This document shows positions 42,382 through 53,664 of a stretch of DNA of 64,000 nt, one piece after another. Both the position numbers and the translations under genes were made by a program. How positions within the stretch are numbered: the stretch's first letter is position 1; each line of letters opens with the position of its first letter. Under the pieces are notes generated by a model. It did not search any database. It saw nothing but the letters and a program-made list of their open reading frames with translations, and was not told where the DNA came from. Origin of the DNA: Cohnella mopanensis (lineage in GTDB: Bacteria > Bacillota > Bacilli > Paenibacillales > Paenibacillaceae); contig NZ_JAKRWM010000014.1 of the NCBI RefSeq assembly GCF_022352055.1, positions 217,998-281,997 on the forward strand, in the 5' to 3' direction.

Positions 42382-43254
42382 ATGCGCTTAAATCAAGCAT
42401 ACTCCGGCAACGTATTCATCTGCAGTTCGGATGACTATGCGGCTTCCAAAGCCGTCATCTACGGAATGCCGATGGACTACACCGTATCTTTCCGACCCGG
42501 CTCCAGATTCGGTCCGGGTAGAATCCGCGAAGCTTCCGTCGGATTGGAAGAATACAGCCCATACCTGGATCGCAGCATCGTCGATCTGGCTTACTTCGAC
42601 GCGGGCGATCTTATGCTTCCTTTCGGCAATGCGGCGAAGAGCCTCGACATTATCGGAGATTTCGTCCGCGGAGTTCTGGCGGACGGCAAGATTCCGGTTG
42701 GCCTCGGCGGCGAGCATTTAGTTAGCTGGCCGGTCATTCAAGAGGTTTACAAGAAGTATCCCGATTTAGCGATTATCCATTTCGATGCCCATACCGACCT
42801 GCGCGAGGACTACGAGGGCGAGCCTCTTTCCCACTCTACGCCTTTGCGTAAAGCGGCCGAGCTAATGGGTCCGTCCAATATTTATCAATTCGGGATCCGT
42901 TCGGGCTCGAAGGAAGATTGGACTTACGCTCAGGAATCGGGCATCCACTTCCATCCGTTCGAGGTGGCCGAGCCCTTGAAGAAGGAGCTTCCTTCGCTTA
43001 AGGGACGTCCGGTCTACGTGACGATCGATATCGACGTTCTTGATCCTTCGGCGGCTCCGGGAACCGGAACGACCGAAGCGGGAGGCATCACGTCGAAGGA
43101 ATTGCTCGAGGCGGTTCACGCGATCGCTCGTTCCGGCGTGAACGTCGTTGGCTTCGACCTAGTCGAAGTAGCCCCGATCTATGATCCGACGGAAATGACG
43201 CCGATAGTCGCTTCGAAGATTATTCGGGAAATGTTGCTTGGTTTCGTAAAGTAA
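42382..43254 (+). CDS. speB: Agmatinase
   Basis: 290 residues of the ureohydrolase family. Mn-binding motifs are complete: GGEHLVSW, FDAHTDLRED and TIDIDVLDPSAAPGTGTTEAGG. It hydrolyses agmatine to putrescine and urea. AAGGAG precedes ATG 42382, 76 bp behind speE, and the pair forms the putrescine-spermidine branch. No speA or speD in the window. Confidence 0.95.
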   Translation: MRLNQAYSGNVFICSSDDYAASKAVIYGMPMDYTVSFRPGSRFGPGRIREASVGLEEYSPYLDRSIVDLAYFDAGDLMLPFGNAAKSLDIIGDFVRGVLADGKIPVGLGGEHLVSWPVIQEVYKKYPDLAIIHFDAHTDLREDYEGEPLSHSTPLRKAAELMGPSNIYQFGIRSGSKEDWTYAQESGIHFHPFEVAEPLKKELPSLKGRPVYVTIDIDVLDPSAAPGTGTTEAGGITSKELLEAVHAIARSGVNVVGFDLVEVAPIYDPTEMTPIVASKIIREMLLGFVK

Positions 43255-43281
43255 ATTTGTTAAGTTAAATAACATAGTTTT

Positions 43282-43327
43282 GAGCCCCTGAGCACTGCGG
43301 CAACGCTGCTGCTTGGGGTTTTTTTGG
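43282..43327 (+). terminator. Intrinsic terminator after speB
   Basis: GCCCC near 43284 pairs with GGGG near 43315, with further AGC/GCT pairing inside, followed by seven T residues. Confidence 0.75.
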
Positions 43328-43402
43328 ATATGTGAGGTTATCCGCTGGATTCTGTCGAAGTTTATCGAATGAAATGTAAATTTTACCCTTCATCCCGCAT
43401 TC

Positions 43403-43425
43403 TTGTGTTACAATATCTAACACAA
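43403..43425 (+). promoter_or_regulatory. Perfect inverted repeat overlapping an extended -10 box
   Basis: TTGTGTTA (43403-43410) and TAACACAA (43418-43425) are exact reverse complements around a 7-bp spacer. The left arm and spacer contain TGTTACAAT, an extended -10 element (TACAAT 43409-43414) with only a weak -35. A dimeric repressor bound here would block the chemoreceptor gene promoter. Confidence 0.65.
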
Positions 43426-43459
43426 AAGAATTTGCACATATGGGATATGGGGTGGAAGG

Positions 43460-45697
43460 ATGTTTGGATGGATGGGATGGAAGCAAGGGTTGCCTTTGTG
43501 GCGGTCTTTTCGGTTGAATTCGCAATTGGTCGACGATGTTGAGGATATTTTCGAAGGGATTGCCGAAACTCGCGTAGATGTGCTTAAAGATTGGACCGGA
43601 GAATGCTGGAGACATCTGGAACGATTGAGCGAACAGATAATATCAATAGAAAGCAATGTTTCCCCGAATGGAAAAACAGACAGCCGCCAAGGATATGGGG
43701 AAGTTTGGATGCGCTTATTCGAGACCACCTACTCAAGAGCTTCCGATCTTACGGAAATTTTCTTGCTGGATGCTCAAGGCACGGTGGTCCATTCGACGTA
43801 TTCTTCCCACATAGGCCGTGAATACGAAGAGGGGTCTCTTATTGCCAAGGGGTTGAATTATTCCAAAGGCGATGGAGGAGCACCTCGAAATTGCTTATTC
43901 GGTCCCTATGGAGATCCGTTGACGGTTGAGATCGGTTCGCGCTCCTCGGCATTTCATGACAAGATGACGTTGTTGTTCATTCAGCCGATCATTAAGGACG
44001 GAGCCTGGTCCGGAGCGCTTTGCGCGCGCGTCCCTAACGATGTCATCGGGGATCTGATCCAGAGGGAATCCGGACATGTGTACCCGGATTCCGGAGACAA
44101 TTACATTTTTATGGCCAAGCCCGGACTTAATCATCATATTGCGTTAGGAACGGCCTTGTCGCGCAGCCGGTTCGAAGATCGGACCTTCACCCACGGGGAG
44201 AACCTTAAAGACGGAGTGACGACGGATTGGGGGATCGTTTCCGTCAAGGAGCATACGGAATTGGAGCTCGTGTTCACAGATCCCGCAACGGGCGAGCTGC
44301 ACCCAGGAGTGGCCAACACAATTAGAAACGGAAGCAATCTGTTCGTGAAGTTTCCCGGCTATTCGGATTATCGGCATATCCCGGTCATCGGCAAGGGGGT
44401 TACGTTTCAATTGCCGCATTGTCCCGACGTGTGGGGGATAATGTGCGAAGGCGATTTGGAAGAGGTCTACCGGATTAGGGGGATCGCTTGGCGACAGCTA
44501 CTGCCCCATGCCGCACTGGTAGGTGGATTCGGGCTCGTATCCGCGATGTTGCTGTTCCTGATTGCCGGGCAAGTCTCGACCTTCTCCATCGCTTTGTGCG
44601 CATTGGCGTTTAATCTTATATTCGGCGCATTCGTCGTTAGCTCGGTACATCGGCGTACCGCCAAGAAAATCGTTAATCCTATTCGTCGAATCAATCGTTT
44701 CATTCGCATTAACGCCGAAGGGAAGGGCGATCTTACCCAAAGGTTGGATACGCGCGAATTCGACAACGATGAATCCCGCGATTTGGCCAAGTGGATTAAC
44801 AACATGATCGATTCTTTGGAAGGAGTCATGCTTAAAGTGAAATTGGCGGCGGGCGACGTTTCCTCCAGTCAATTGCTTCTAAGCGAGTCGACGGTTAGCA
44901 CGGCCTCTTCGACGGAGCGAGTAAGCGCCAAAGTCCACGACATGATTCGTAGCCTTCGCAGGCAGCTTAAGGATATTGACATCGCGAAGGATGTCGCAGA
45001 CGAAATGCGCCAAACGCTGCATATGTTAGAGGAGAAAGCCTCGGGGCAAATAACGATCGCGCAGGGCGAGGTCGGACGTATCGGGGACAAAATGTCGGAG
45101 ATTTCCGTACGCGTTGCCGATACGAACAAGACGATTCGCGTCTTTATGGATACGGCTAACGAAATCCGCGACGTACTGAATGTCATAGAAGAGATTTCCT
45201 CCCAGACGAATCTACTTGCGCTTAATGCGGCTATTGAAGCGGCGCGAGTCGGGGAGCATGGCAAAGGCTTCGCTGTCGTGGCTAGCGAGATTCGTAAGCT
45301 TGCCGATATGACGCGCAAATCTACGGAAGAGGTTCACGGCTTCGTGGAGAAAATATCGTTGCATGCGCATGAAGCGTATTCTTCGATAACCGAAGGCACG
45401 AAGGTCGTGTCTGAAGGAACCGCGTTGGTCGCGGCCGCGACGGAAACGCTCAGCGATGCGAAAGCGGACGACTCTCTTAAGACCCAGGTCATTGACGAGG
45501 TCGTCGTTCTAATGGAGAAGGTGGCGGACGTCAGTATCGAGAACCGCGCGATTTCTAAGGAAGTGGAAGGCCAAGTTCAAGAGCTTCTGACGGACATCGT
45601 CAACGTTCGGCATACTTCGGATCATGTTGAAGCTATTACTGCCTTTATGCAGCAGCTTGTAGGCCAATTCCGATTGACGGAAGTGCGGAAAAGGTAA
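43460..45697 (+). CDS. Methyl-accepting chemotaxis protein with N-terminal sensor lacking a first membrane helix
   Basis: 745 residues. The C-terminal signalling hairpin is canonical ([39 protein letters not shown], ~575-615) after a HAMP-like segment (~400-455). The N-terminal ~345 residues look Cache-like ([30 protein letters not shown]) but have no hydrophobic helix in front; the only two membrane helices, ~350-370 and ~375-398, lie together after it. That would put the sensor in the cytosol or the chain in a hairpin. Several Cys residues occur in the sensor ([26 protein letters not shown]). Start may be 43460 or ATG 43472, the latter better spaced from GGAAGG. Confidence 0.82.
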   Translation: MFGWMGWKQGLPLWRSFRLNSQLVDDVEDIFEGIAETRVDVLKDWTGECWRHLERLSEQIISIESNVSPNGKTDSRQGYGEVWMRLFETTYSRASDLTEIFLLDAQGTVVHSTYSSHIGREYEEGSLIAKGLNYSKGDGGAPRNCLFGPYGDPLTVEIGSRSSAFHDKMTLLFIQPIIKDGAWSGALCARVPNDVIGDLIQRESGHVYPDSGDNYIFMAKPGLNHHIALGTALSRSRFEDRTFTHGENLKDGVTTDWGIVSVKEHTELELVFTDPATGELHPGVANTIRNGSNLFVKFPGYSDYRHIPVIGKGVTFQLPHCPDVWGIMCEGDLEEVYRIRGIAWRQLLPHAALVGGFGLVSAMLLFLIAGQVSTFSIALCALAFNLIFGAFVVSSVHRRTAKKIVNPIRRINRFIRINAEGKGDLTQRLDTREFDNDESRDLAKWINNMIDSLEGVMLKVKLAAGDVSSSQLLLSESTVSTASSTERVSAKVHDMIRSLRRQLKDIDIAKDVADEMRQTLHMLEEKASGQITIAQGEVGRIGDKMSEISVRVADTNKTIRVFMDTANEIRDVLNVIEEISSQTNLLALNAAIEAARVGEHGKGFAVVASEIRKLADMTRKSTEEVHGFVEKISLHAHEAYSSITEGTKVVSEGTALVAAATETLSDAKADDSLKTQVIDEVVVLMEKVADVSIENRAISKEVEGQVQELLTDIVNVRHTSDHVEAITAFMQQLVGQFRLTEVRKR

Positions 45698-45732
45698 GAT
45701 TCGGGGCTTGAATCATTCTATAACTATTTGAA

Positions 45733-45761
45733 TTGACTGGACGATCTGTATATAGTATTAA
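45733..45761 (+). promoter_or_regulatory. Promoter of ywiB-argS
   Basis: TTGACT (45733-45738), 17-bp spacer, TATTAA (45756-45761), about 30 bp ahead of the ywiB start. Confidence 0.55.
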
Positions 45762-45791
45762 CAAGAGTAAAGGGATTTGGGAGAGGAAACA

Positions 45792-46214
45792 ATGCCGGAC
45801 AAAAGGAGCGTAACCGTCGGCTTTCATAGTCGGCAAGAGGGCGAAGCGCAACGGTTCGACCTGCAGGGGGAATTGTACCGGCTGCAAACCGGATGGACGC
45901 TAGTGTACCGGGAACCGCCGGACGAGAATGGCGTCGAATCGGCCAACACCCTGTTTATCCATCCGCGGGAATTGCGGCTCAGGCGACGAGGATCGATTTT
46001 CGTCGAATTGAGTTTTCGCCAAGGCGAGTCGTTGCCGGGGAGGATGGAGACGCCCTATGGCCCGCAAGAGGTGAACGCTTCGACTTCGGATCTGGTTATC
46101 GATATCTCGGAGTCCGGTGGCGTCATTGAATGGAAATATGACTTGCTTATGCAAGATCAGACGGTCGGTAGCTTTCACATCCGACTCGATATTCGGGAGG
46201 TACAAGCAGGATGA
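45792..46214 (+). CDS. ywiB: DUF1934 protein (YwiB-like beta-barrel)
   Basis: About 140 residues with alternating beta-strand pattern and the DUF1934 features (an [15 protein letters not shown] strand pair, LRLRRRGSI, and a C-terminal [19 protein letters not shown]). Its function is unknown. As in B. subtilis, it directly precedes argS, here with a 4-base ATGA overlap, so the two are translationally coupled. ATG 45792 has GGAGAGG five bases upstream and is preferred to TTG 45777. Confidence 0.82.
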   Translation: MPDKRSVTVGFHSRQEGEAQRFDLQGELYRLQTGWTLVYREPPDENGVESANTLFIHPRELRLRRRGSIFVELSFRQGESLPGRMETPYGPQEVNASTSDLVIDISESGGVIEWKYDLLMQDQTVGSFHIRLDIREVQAG

Positions 46215-47887
46215 GCGTATTAGAACAATTACAAGCAGCTGTTAAAGAAGCGCTTGCCGACGCGGCGCTGGAAGCGGGGCTCGTGTCATCTAAGGATGAA
46301 TTGCCGACAATCGTTTTGGAAGTGCCGAAGGACAAATCGCACGGAGATCTGGCAACGAACCTTGCGATGCAATTGACGAAGATCGCCAAGAAAAATCCTA
46401 GGCAGATCGCGGAAGCGATCATAGAGAAATTGGGTTCCGGCCGCGCTTCCATTCAATCCGCGGAAATCGCGGGACCGGGTTTTATTAATTTCCGGTTGGA
46501 CAAGAGTTACCTTCACCCGATCGTCGGTGAAGTGCTTACGCAGGGAAGCAAATACGGAGCAGTAAACTCCGGACAAGGGAAGAAAGTCCAAGTCGAGTTC
46601 GTTAGCGCGAACCCTACGGGCAGTCTTCACCTTGGTCATGCCCGTGGCGCCGCGGTAGGCGATGCGCTCTGCAACGTGATGTCGGCAGCCGGTTATGACG
46701 TGACGCGGGAGTACTATATTAACGATGCCGGCAACCAGGTGAACAATCTGGCCCGTTCGATCGAGGCTCGCTATCGCCAAGCTCTAGGTCAAGCGGCGGA
46801 GATGCCGGAAGATGGCTACCACGGCGAGGATATCGTCGGATTTGCCAAGGAATTGGCAGCGGAGGAAGGGGATCGCCTGCTTTCGTTGGGGGACGAGGAA
46901 CGCTTCGACTATTTCCGTACGTACGGGCTCGAGAAAGAATTGGCTAAAATCAAACGCGATCTGGCGCGCTTCGGTGTTCAGTTCGACGAATGGTATAGCG
47001 AGACATCCCTTTACGAGAACGACAAAGTGACCGAGGTTCTGGCTGCTCTCAGAGCACAAGGCCACGTCTACGAGGAAGAAGGGGCCGTATGGCTCGAATC
47101 GACTACCTTCGGGGACGACAAGAATCGGGTTCTTGTCAAGAACGACGGGAGCTATACGTACTTGACGCCGGATGCCGCTTATCACATGGATAAGTATAAG
47201 CGCGGTTATGATCAAATGATTAATATATGGGGAGCGGATCATCACGGCTATATTCCCCGCATGAAAGCGGCGATGGCTGCGTTAGGCAATGATCCGGATA
47301 AACTGACGGTGCTTATTGCACAGATGGTAAGCTTGTTCCAGAACGGCGAGAAAGTGAAGATGTCCAAGCGTACCGGTAAAGCCGTTACGATGGAGGATCT
47401 CATGGACGAAGTCGGCGTGGACGCCATCCGTTATTTCTTCACGATGCGTAGCATGGATTCCCATCTGGATTTCGATATGGATCTTGCGGTATCGAAATCG
47501 AACGAGAACCCCGTATTCTACGTACAATATGCCCATGCCCGCATTTGCAGCATCTTCCGCCAAGCGGAAGAGCAAGGGATCGCGATCGTTCCTTGGCAGG
47601 ACGCGGCGATCGGCAGATTGGATACGGAGCAAGAATATGATCTATTGAGGAAGATCGGCGAACTTCCCGAGACGGTTGCGGAAGCAGCGAGGATCTATGC
47701 TCCGCACACGATGATCCGTTACGTATACGAGTTGGCTTCCCAGTTCCATAGCTATTACAAAGCGGAACGGGTTATTACGGAAGACGCGGAACAGAGCCAA
47801 GCCCGTCTCCAGTTGCTTTCGGCGATCAAGATCACTATCTCCAATGCGTTGGCTTTGGTCGGAGTGTCCGCGCCGGACAAAATGTAA
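46211..47887 (+). CDS. argS: Arginyl-tRNA synthetase
   Basis: 558 residues, class I synthetase. The N-terminal Add-1 domain precedes the HIGH motif ([20 protein letters not shown], ~135) and a KMSKR motif ([10 protein letters not shown], ~380), then the DALR-type anticodon-binding C-terminus ([18 protein letters not shown]). It charges tRNA-Arg. Co-transcribed with ywiB. Confidence 0.96.
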   Translation: MSVLEQLQAAVKEALADAALEAGLVSSKDELPTIVLEVPKDKSHGDLATNLAMQLTKIAKKNPRQIAEAIIEKLGSGRASIQSAEIAGPGFINFRLDKSYLHPIVGEVLTQGSKYGAVNSGQGKKVQVEFVSANPTGSLHLGHARGAAVGDALCNVMSAAGYDVTREYYINDAGNQVNNLARSIEARYRQALGQAAEMPEDGYHGEDIVGFAKELAAEEGDRLLSLGDEERFDYFRTYGLEKELAKIKRDLARFGVQFDEWYSETSLYENDKVTEVLAALRAQGHVYEEEGAVWLESTTFGDDKNRVLVKNDGSYTYLTPDAAYHMDKYKRGYDQMINIWGADHHGYIPRMKAAMAALGNDPDKLTVLIAQMVSLFQNGEKVKMSKRTGKAVTMEDLMDEVGVDAIRYFFTMRSMDSHLDFDMDLAVSKSNENPVFYVQYAHARICSIFRQAEEQGIAIVPWQDAAIGRLDTEQEYDLLRKIGELPETVAEAARIYAPHTMIRYVYELASQFHSYYKAERVITEDAEQSQARLQLLSAIKITISNALALVGVSAPDKM

Positions 47888-47919
47888 ACCGTCTGCTTTT
47901 GATCACGGTGATAGACAGA

Positions 47920-49071
47920 TTAGAGATTGTCAGCCGCTTTAATCATACGTACGACGTTCAGCTCCCCGGCCATCCGGGGAGTTTTGCTATTGCGCAAAGG
48001 TTTGGCGGATTGCTTAATAATCGATTTGATTTGCCCTGGCGTCAGTCCGGGTTTCAGCGCTAACAATAGCGCGATCGCGCCCGTGACATGCGAAGTCGCC
48101 ATAGAAGTTCCGCTCATCTCGCGATGCTTGCCTCTTAGCCAGGCGGACGCGATGCGCTCTCCAGGAGCGTAAATATCGATGAGGTTGCTTCGATTGGTGA
48201 ATTTGGCGATACGGCTTTGCTGATTGGTTGCGCCAACCGCGATCGAAGAGTGATAACGAGCGGGATAGTCGATTTCTCCTACTTGCCCGTCATTGCCGGA
48301 GGACGCGACGATTAATACGCCGGAACGGTAAGCGTTATTGACGGCATTCAGCAACGATTTGCTTTTAGTTTTCATCCCGAAGCTCATATTCACGACGTCC
48401 ATTTGATTACGAATGCACCATTCGATGCCGAGAATGATGTCTGATACGTAAGCCGTGCCGTTATGGTCGAACGCTTTGACCGGGTAGATCAGTGCGCGCG
48501 GAGCGACGCCGATCATCCCTTGGAGCTCGTTGGCCGCGGCGATCGTACCGGAGATATGAGTACCATGGCCATTATCGTCTTGCGGTATCGCCATCCGGTG
48601 AAGCAGATTGATGCCTCTTTCCAAGGAGTGGCGCAAGTCGGGATGGCTGAAATCGACCCCTGTATCGATTACGCCTACTTTGACCCGATAACCCGTTGTA
48701 CGACTCCATACTTGGGGTGCTTGAATGTGTCTGACGCCCCAAGGTATACCTTTGTCAGTGACGAGTGCCCCTCCTTGCAAAGCATGGACGCTGATTGGAC
48801 AATCTTCCTCCCAGCTCACATCTCCTTTCATAGAGGTGGGAAAACGCTTTGCTTCAAGAGCTTCCATAGGAAAGGATACTCCTTGGATGATGCCCAACCG
48901 CCTGACTTCCTGAAACTTATCGTTTGGAGAAAGAGAATTTTGCGATGGCAGGGCATGGAGGAACCGCGCATAGTCGTCGGAATCGGAGAAACGGAGAATT
49001 CCCCGTCGTCCAAGTTTCTCTGTAGAGCAGGGGGGATAGTGGAGCCCATCCACGATTTGGCTTGCGTCCAA
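47920..49071 (-). CDS. Subtilisin-family (S8) serine protease without a signal peptide
   Basis: 383 residues. The triad is clear: Asp136 in VGVIDTGVD, His169 in NGHGTHISG and Ser near 332 in MSGTSMATSHVTGA; the oxyanion Asn lies in ASSGNDG. An N-terminal ~105-residue region could be an I9-like propeptide, but there is no hydrophobic signal sequence, so the protein is cytosolic or leaves by another route, as with intracellular subtilisins. Start TTG 49071 is supported by GGGAGG nine bases upstream; no better ATG exists nearby (the next Met is near residue 69). Convergent with argS with a 32-bp gap. Confidence 0.84.
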   Translation of the reverse strand: MDASQIVDGLHYPPCSTEKLGRRGILRFSDSDDYARFLHALPSQNSLSPNDKFQEVRRLGIIQGVSFPMEALEAKRFPTSMKGDVSWEEDCPISVHALQGGALVTDKGIPWGVRHIQAPQVWSRTTGYRVKVGVIDTGVDFSHPDLRHSLERGINLLHRMAIPQDDNGHGTHISGTIAAANELQGMIGVAPRALIYPVKAFDHNGTAYVSDIILGIEWCIRNQMDVVNMSFGMKTKSKSLLNAVNNAYRSGVLIVASSGNDGQVGEIDYPARYHSSIAVGATNQQSRIAKFTNRSNLIDIYAPGERIASAWLRGKHREMSGTSMATSHVTGAIALLLALKPGLTPGQIKSIIKQSAKPLRNSKTPRMAGELNVVRMIKAADNL

Positions 49072-49234
49072 TGCGTCTTCCCTCCCGGACGAGTGTGCAG
49101 ATAAAGCTGGCGTTTCTCTCAGCTCGACTTTTCTGCCGTGTTCTCTACTGTATGAACGGGGTTCGACAAAAGCTTGGGAATGTGGCCTTTTTTGGCAGGA
49201 AATAGGCGGCGTCCCGTGTCATTTCTGAACCGCC

Positions 49235-49366
49235 GACATACGATGAATGGAGAGTTTCCCGGTGAGACTCTTGGTCATGCCGGTTCCTCCGCCCGCGGAG
49301 TGGCCGGGAAGGATACAGTCGAAAAGCGAAGGTGCTGTCCGCTAGGGACGCGCCTTCGCTTTTTCG
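49235..49366 (+). other. Structured non-coding stretch ending in a strong terminator-like hairpin
   Basis: In the 440-bp gap between the protease and rpoE, three hairpins follow one another: AGAGT...ACTCT (about 49252-49272), CTCCGC-CC-GCGGAG flanked by CCGG/CCGG (about 49281-49306), and CGAAAAGCGAAGG...CCTTCGCTTTTTCG (49320-49366) with a T-rich 3' arm. The order suggests a small RNA or leader terminated at 49366. No known RNA family is recognised, and the last hairpin would also work on the minus strand. The remainder of the gap holds nothing recognisable except the rpoE promoter. Confidence 0.45.
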
Positions 49367-49453
49367 AGGATAGGGGTAAAGGAAATAAAATAAAATCATG
49401 AAAAGTCCGTTCCTGCGACTTGCATTTTTATACGAAATACGGTTTACTAAAGG

Positions 49454-49481
49454 TTGACAAATCAACGTGAAGGTATAATAC
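49454..49481 (+). promoter_or_regulatory. Promoter of rpoE
   Basis: TTGACA (49454-49459) with TATAAT (49474-49479) at 14 bp or TAATAC (49476-49481) at 16 bp; the second spacing is the more usual. Confidence 0.6.
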
Positions 49482-49511
49482 CGGTTCACATACAGAGAGG
49501 ATGGAAGTCAC

Positions 49512-50105
49512 GTGAGCGCCGACTACGTGCTGAAACTCGACTCCGAGAAAATTCGTGAGATGCCGATGGTTGACCTGGCATATGAATTGCTGAAGACAGC
49601 CAACACCCCGTTTTACTATCGCGATCTGATGATGGAAATTGCTAAGATGCGCGGTCTTACAGAAAGCCAAGTAACAGACGTGATTGCCCAACTTTATACG
49701 GAGATCAACATCGATGGCCGCTTTGCATGCGTAGGCGGTAATGTTTGGGGCCTTAAGCGCTGGTATCCGGTTGAACGTTCCGATGATCCGATGAATGGCG
49801 GAGCCAAACGTCCTCGCATCATTAATGATGATGACGATGAGGATGATGACGATCTGTACGGCGAGGATGAAGACAACACCTCGACGGATGACGAAACCTA
49901 CGATCTCTTCGACGAAGAGCGCGAGGAAGTGTTCGAAGAAGGCGAAGAAGCGGCCGAAGCCGATGAAGAAGTTCTCATCGAAGAGGACGAAGATTCCGAG
50001 ATCGAGGAAGACCTTGACGCGAAAGACGATGACGAGGAAGACGACTTCGATGAAGAAGAAGATGACGATTTAGGCGATGACGACGAGGACGACAACGATA
50101 AATAA
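49512..50105 (+). CDS. rpoE: DNA-directed RNA polymerase delta subunit
   Basis: 197 residues. The N-terminal ~90 form the HARE-HTH domain (MPMVDLAYELLKTANTPFYYRDLMMEIAKMRGL, INIDGRFACVGGNVWGLKRWYP); the rest is an almost purely Asp/Glu tail with scattered Lys, the disordered acidic arm that displaces nucleic acids and speeds polymerase recycling. GTG 49512 is the start. Next gene is pyrG, the standard Bacillota order. HelD, its functional partner in recycling, is also in this window. Confidence 0.95.
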   Translation: MSADYVLKLDSEKIREMPMVDLAYELLKTANTPFYYRDLMMEIAKMRGLTESQVTDVIAQLYTEINIDGRFACVGGNVWGLKRWYPVERSDDPMNGGAKRPRIINDDDDEDDDDLYGEDEDNTSTDDETYDLFDEEREEVFEEGEEAAEADEEVLIEEDEDSEIEEDLDAKDDDEEDDFDEEEDDDLGDDDEDDNDK

Positions 50106-50229
50106 CCCGTTGCCGAATCGTGATAGATCATCCCGAAATTGGCCGAGCCGTTTTACTTGACACCGCCGATTCGAGACGTTAAACTTATGCTTGGGCTTTA
50201 GAAGTGAGTATTTCCATAGCATAGGAATT

Positions 50230-50268
50230 TAAAAAGTGCCCCCATTTATTGGGTGACACTTTTTTCTT
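50230..50268 (+). terminator. Intrinsic terminator after rpoE
   Basis: AAAAAGTG pairs with CACTTTTT, with inner CCCA/TGGG, followed by TTTTTTCTTTTT. It lies about 90 bp before the pyrG start. Confidence 0.8.
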
Positions 50269-50318
50269 TTTGTCCCCTGTTTTCATGGGGCTACAACGCA
50301 AAATGGGTAACATAATGA

Positions 50319-51962
<1,644 letters not shown>

Positions 51963-51988
51963 TTTATTTTCATTTATTATATGGAACG

Positions 51989-52030
51989 TGCCGCCCGGCT
52001 GCGAAAGCTCGGGCGGTTCTTCTTTTATTG
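51989..52030 (+). terminator. Intrinsic terminator after pyrG
   Basis: CCGCCCG pairs with CGGGCGG around a GC-rich inner stem, followed by TTCTTCTTTT. Confidence 0.85.
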
Positions 52031-52106
52031 AGAGTTGCAATGAAATAGGAGGAACATGGGATTTCCCTTTTTATTTATGCACCTTCATAATTTTTACATG
52101 GAAAGA

Positions 52107-52136
52107 GAAGGAATTTAAGGCTCGGGTCACGAATAA
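52107..52136 (+). promoter_or_regulatory. Sigma-H-like promoter of spo0F
   Basis: GAAGGAATT (52107-52115) fits the sigma-H -35 pattern RnAGGAwww, and GAATAA (52131-52136) fits the -10 pattern GAATww at the usual 12-bp spacing. B. subtilis spo0F is known to have a sigma-H promoter, so conservation is plausible. Confidence 0.6.
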
Positions 52137-52167
52137 GGCTACAATAGTTATTCGGGGGGATGAGTTC

Positions 52168-52563
52168 TTGGAGAAGAAGAGATTGTTGATTGTAGATGAC
52201 CAAGTCGGGATCCGTATATTATTACTCGAAGTATTCGCAACCGAAGGTTATGATACTTTTCAAGCGGCGAATGGAAGGACGGCTTTGGAAATCGTTAGGA
52301 ACCACCGCCCGGATCTAGTACTGCTTGATATGAAGATACCGGGGATGGACGGCCTGGAAATTCTTAAGCAGATCAAGGAATACGACCGCAGCATCAAGGT
52401 CATCATGATGACCGCATATGGCGAGCTAGACATGATTAAAGAAGCGACCGATTTGGGCGCTCTCATGCATTTTACGAAGCCTTTCGATATCGATGAGATG
52501 AGATTGGCGGTTAATATGCAGATGGGAGAAGGTTCAGCGTCCCGATCCGCGACCGGATCTTAA
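52168..52563 (+). CDS. spo0F: Sporulation phosphorelay response regulator Spo0F
   Basis: 131-residue single receiver domain. Acidic pocket Asp10/Asp11, phospho-acceptor Asp54 in [13 protein letters not shown] (the same number as in B. subtilis), Thr near 82 in IMMTAYGE and Lys near 104 in FTKPFD. It takes phosphate from sporulation kinases and passes it to Spo0B. The context pyrG-spo0F-fbaA is the canonical one. Start is TTG 52168 after GGGGGGATGA; the longer open frame upstream runs through the pyrG terminator and the promoter and is not used. A short Ser/Gly tail extends past the receiver. Confidence 0.93.
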   Translation: MEKKRLLIVDDQVGIRILLLEVFATEGYDTFQAANGRTALEIVRNHRPDLVLLDMKIPGMDGLEILKQIKEYDRSIKVIMMTAYGELDMIKEATDLGALMHFTKPFDIDEMRLAVNMQMGEGSASRSATGS

Positions 52564-52616
52564 CGACGAGGTTGCGAGTGGATGGGTTGCTTTGGAAACA
52601 TTCGTTCGGTTTACTT

Positions 52617-52640
52617 CACAAACTCATTTTGTGTTATAAT
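52617..52640 (+). promoter_or_regulatory. fbaA promoter with inverted repeat CACAAA/TTTGTG
   Basis: TATAAT (52635-52640), preceded by TG one base upstream, is the -10 box; the -35 is weak. CACAAA (52617-52622) and TTTGTG (52628-52633) form an exact 6-bp inverted repeat between the two boxes, so a regulator might bind here. Confidence 0.45.
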
Positions 52641-52699
52641 AACGCAGTATGTATGAAACGTGAGAAATCGAATGAAAACCGCAGGAGGAATTGTACATT

Positions 52700-53554
52700 A
52701 TGCCATTAGTATCGATGACTGAGTTTTTACCGCAAGCCAAAGCTGGTAAGTACGCGATTGGCCAATTCAACATGAACAACCTGGAATTTGCTCAAGCGAT
52801 CACGGATGCGGCGATTGAGGAAAATTCACCATTTATCTTCGGAGTTAGCGAAGGCGCTTTGAAGTACATGGGTATGGAATATACGGTAGCAATCGCTAAA
52901 GCGGCTGCTGAGAAATCCGGTCTTCCAATTGCATTGCACTTAGATCACGGCAGCAATTTCGATATCGCTATGAAATGTATCCGTGCTGGTTTCTCTTCCG
53001 TTATGTTCGACGGTTCGCACCACTCTTTCGAAGATAACATCCGTTTGACTAAAGAAGTCGTTAAAGCCGCTCATGCAATGGGCGTATCCGTTGAAGGCGA
53101 GCTGGGAACAATCGGCGGCGTCGAAGACGATCTTAGCGTGGACGAAGCAGATGCTAAACTTGCTAAACCAGAAGAAGCAATCCGTTTCTATGAAGAAACT
53201 GGCGTAGATTGCCTGGCGATCGCAGTAGGTACTGCTCATGGTATGTACAAAGGCGAAGTGAAAATCCACTTCGATATCATTAAAGAAGTTGTTTCCAAAA
53301 TACCGGTTCCGATTGTTCTTCACGGTGGATCCGGCGTTCCTGACGATATGATTCGCGAAGCGATTCAATCCGGCGCCGGCAAAATCAACGTAAACACGGA
53401 AAACCAAGTTGCTTGCACGGCCGCTATTCGCGAAGTGCTTGCAAAAGACGCTCATGTAATCGATCCTCGTAAATACTTGACGCCTGCTCGCAACGCAATG
53501 AAAGCAGTCGTTCAAGAGAAAATCCGTTTGTTCGGAAGCAGCAACAAGGCTTAA
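52700..53554 (+). CDS. fbaA: Class II fructose-bisphosphate aldolase
   Basis: 284 residues with the zinc-aldolase motifs LHLDHGSNFD, SVMFDGSHHSFEDNI, EGELGTIGGVEDD, GTAHGMYKG and LHGGSGVPDD in order. It splits fructose-1,6-bisphosphate in glycolysis. ATG 52700 follows AGGAGG at 11 bases. Synonymous codon choice looks more AT-ended than in its neighbours, as expected for a highly expressed gene. No transaldolase gene follows, unlike B. subtilis. Confidence 0.96.
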   Translation: MPLVSMTEFLPQAKAGKYAIGQFNMNNLEFAQAITDAAIEENSPFIFGVSEGALKYMGMEYTVAIAKAAAEKSGLPIALHLDHGSNFDIAMKCIRAGFSSVMFDGSHHSFEDNIRLTKEVVKAAHAMGVSVEGELGTIGGVEDDLSVDEADAKLAKPEEAIRFYEETGVDCLAIAVGTAHGMYKGEVKIHFDIIKEVVSKIPVPIVLHGGSGVPDDMIREAIQSGAGKINVNTENQVACTAAIREVLAKDAHVIDPRKYLTPARNAMKAVVQEKIRLFGSSNKA

Positions 53555-53581
53555 TTTCTACAATTATTATTGTACCAGATG

Positions 53582-53618
53582 CGGGAAAACGTCTTTAAGG
53601 CGTTTTCCCGTTCCTTCA
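53582..53618 (+). terminator. Intrinsic terminator after fbaA
   Basis: CGGGAAAACG pairs perfectly with CGTTTTCCCG across a 9-nt loop, followed by TTCCTTC. Confidence 0.85.
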
Positions 53619-53664
53619 TGTGTCGGTGATTTTCATCGACAACAACACGAGGAGGAAGACCGTA

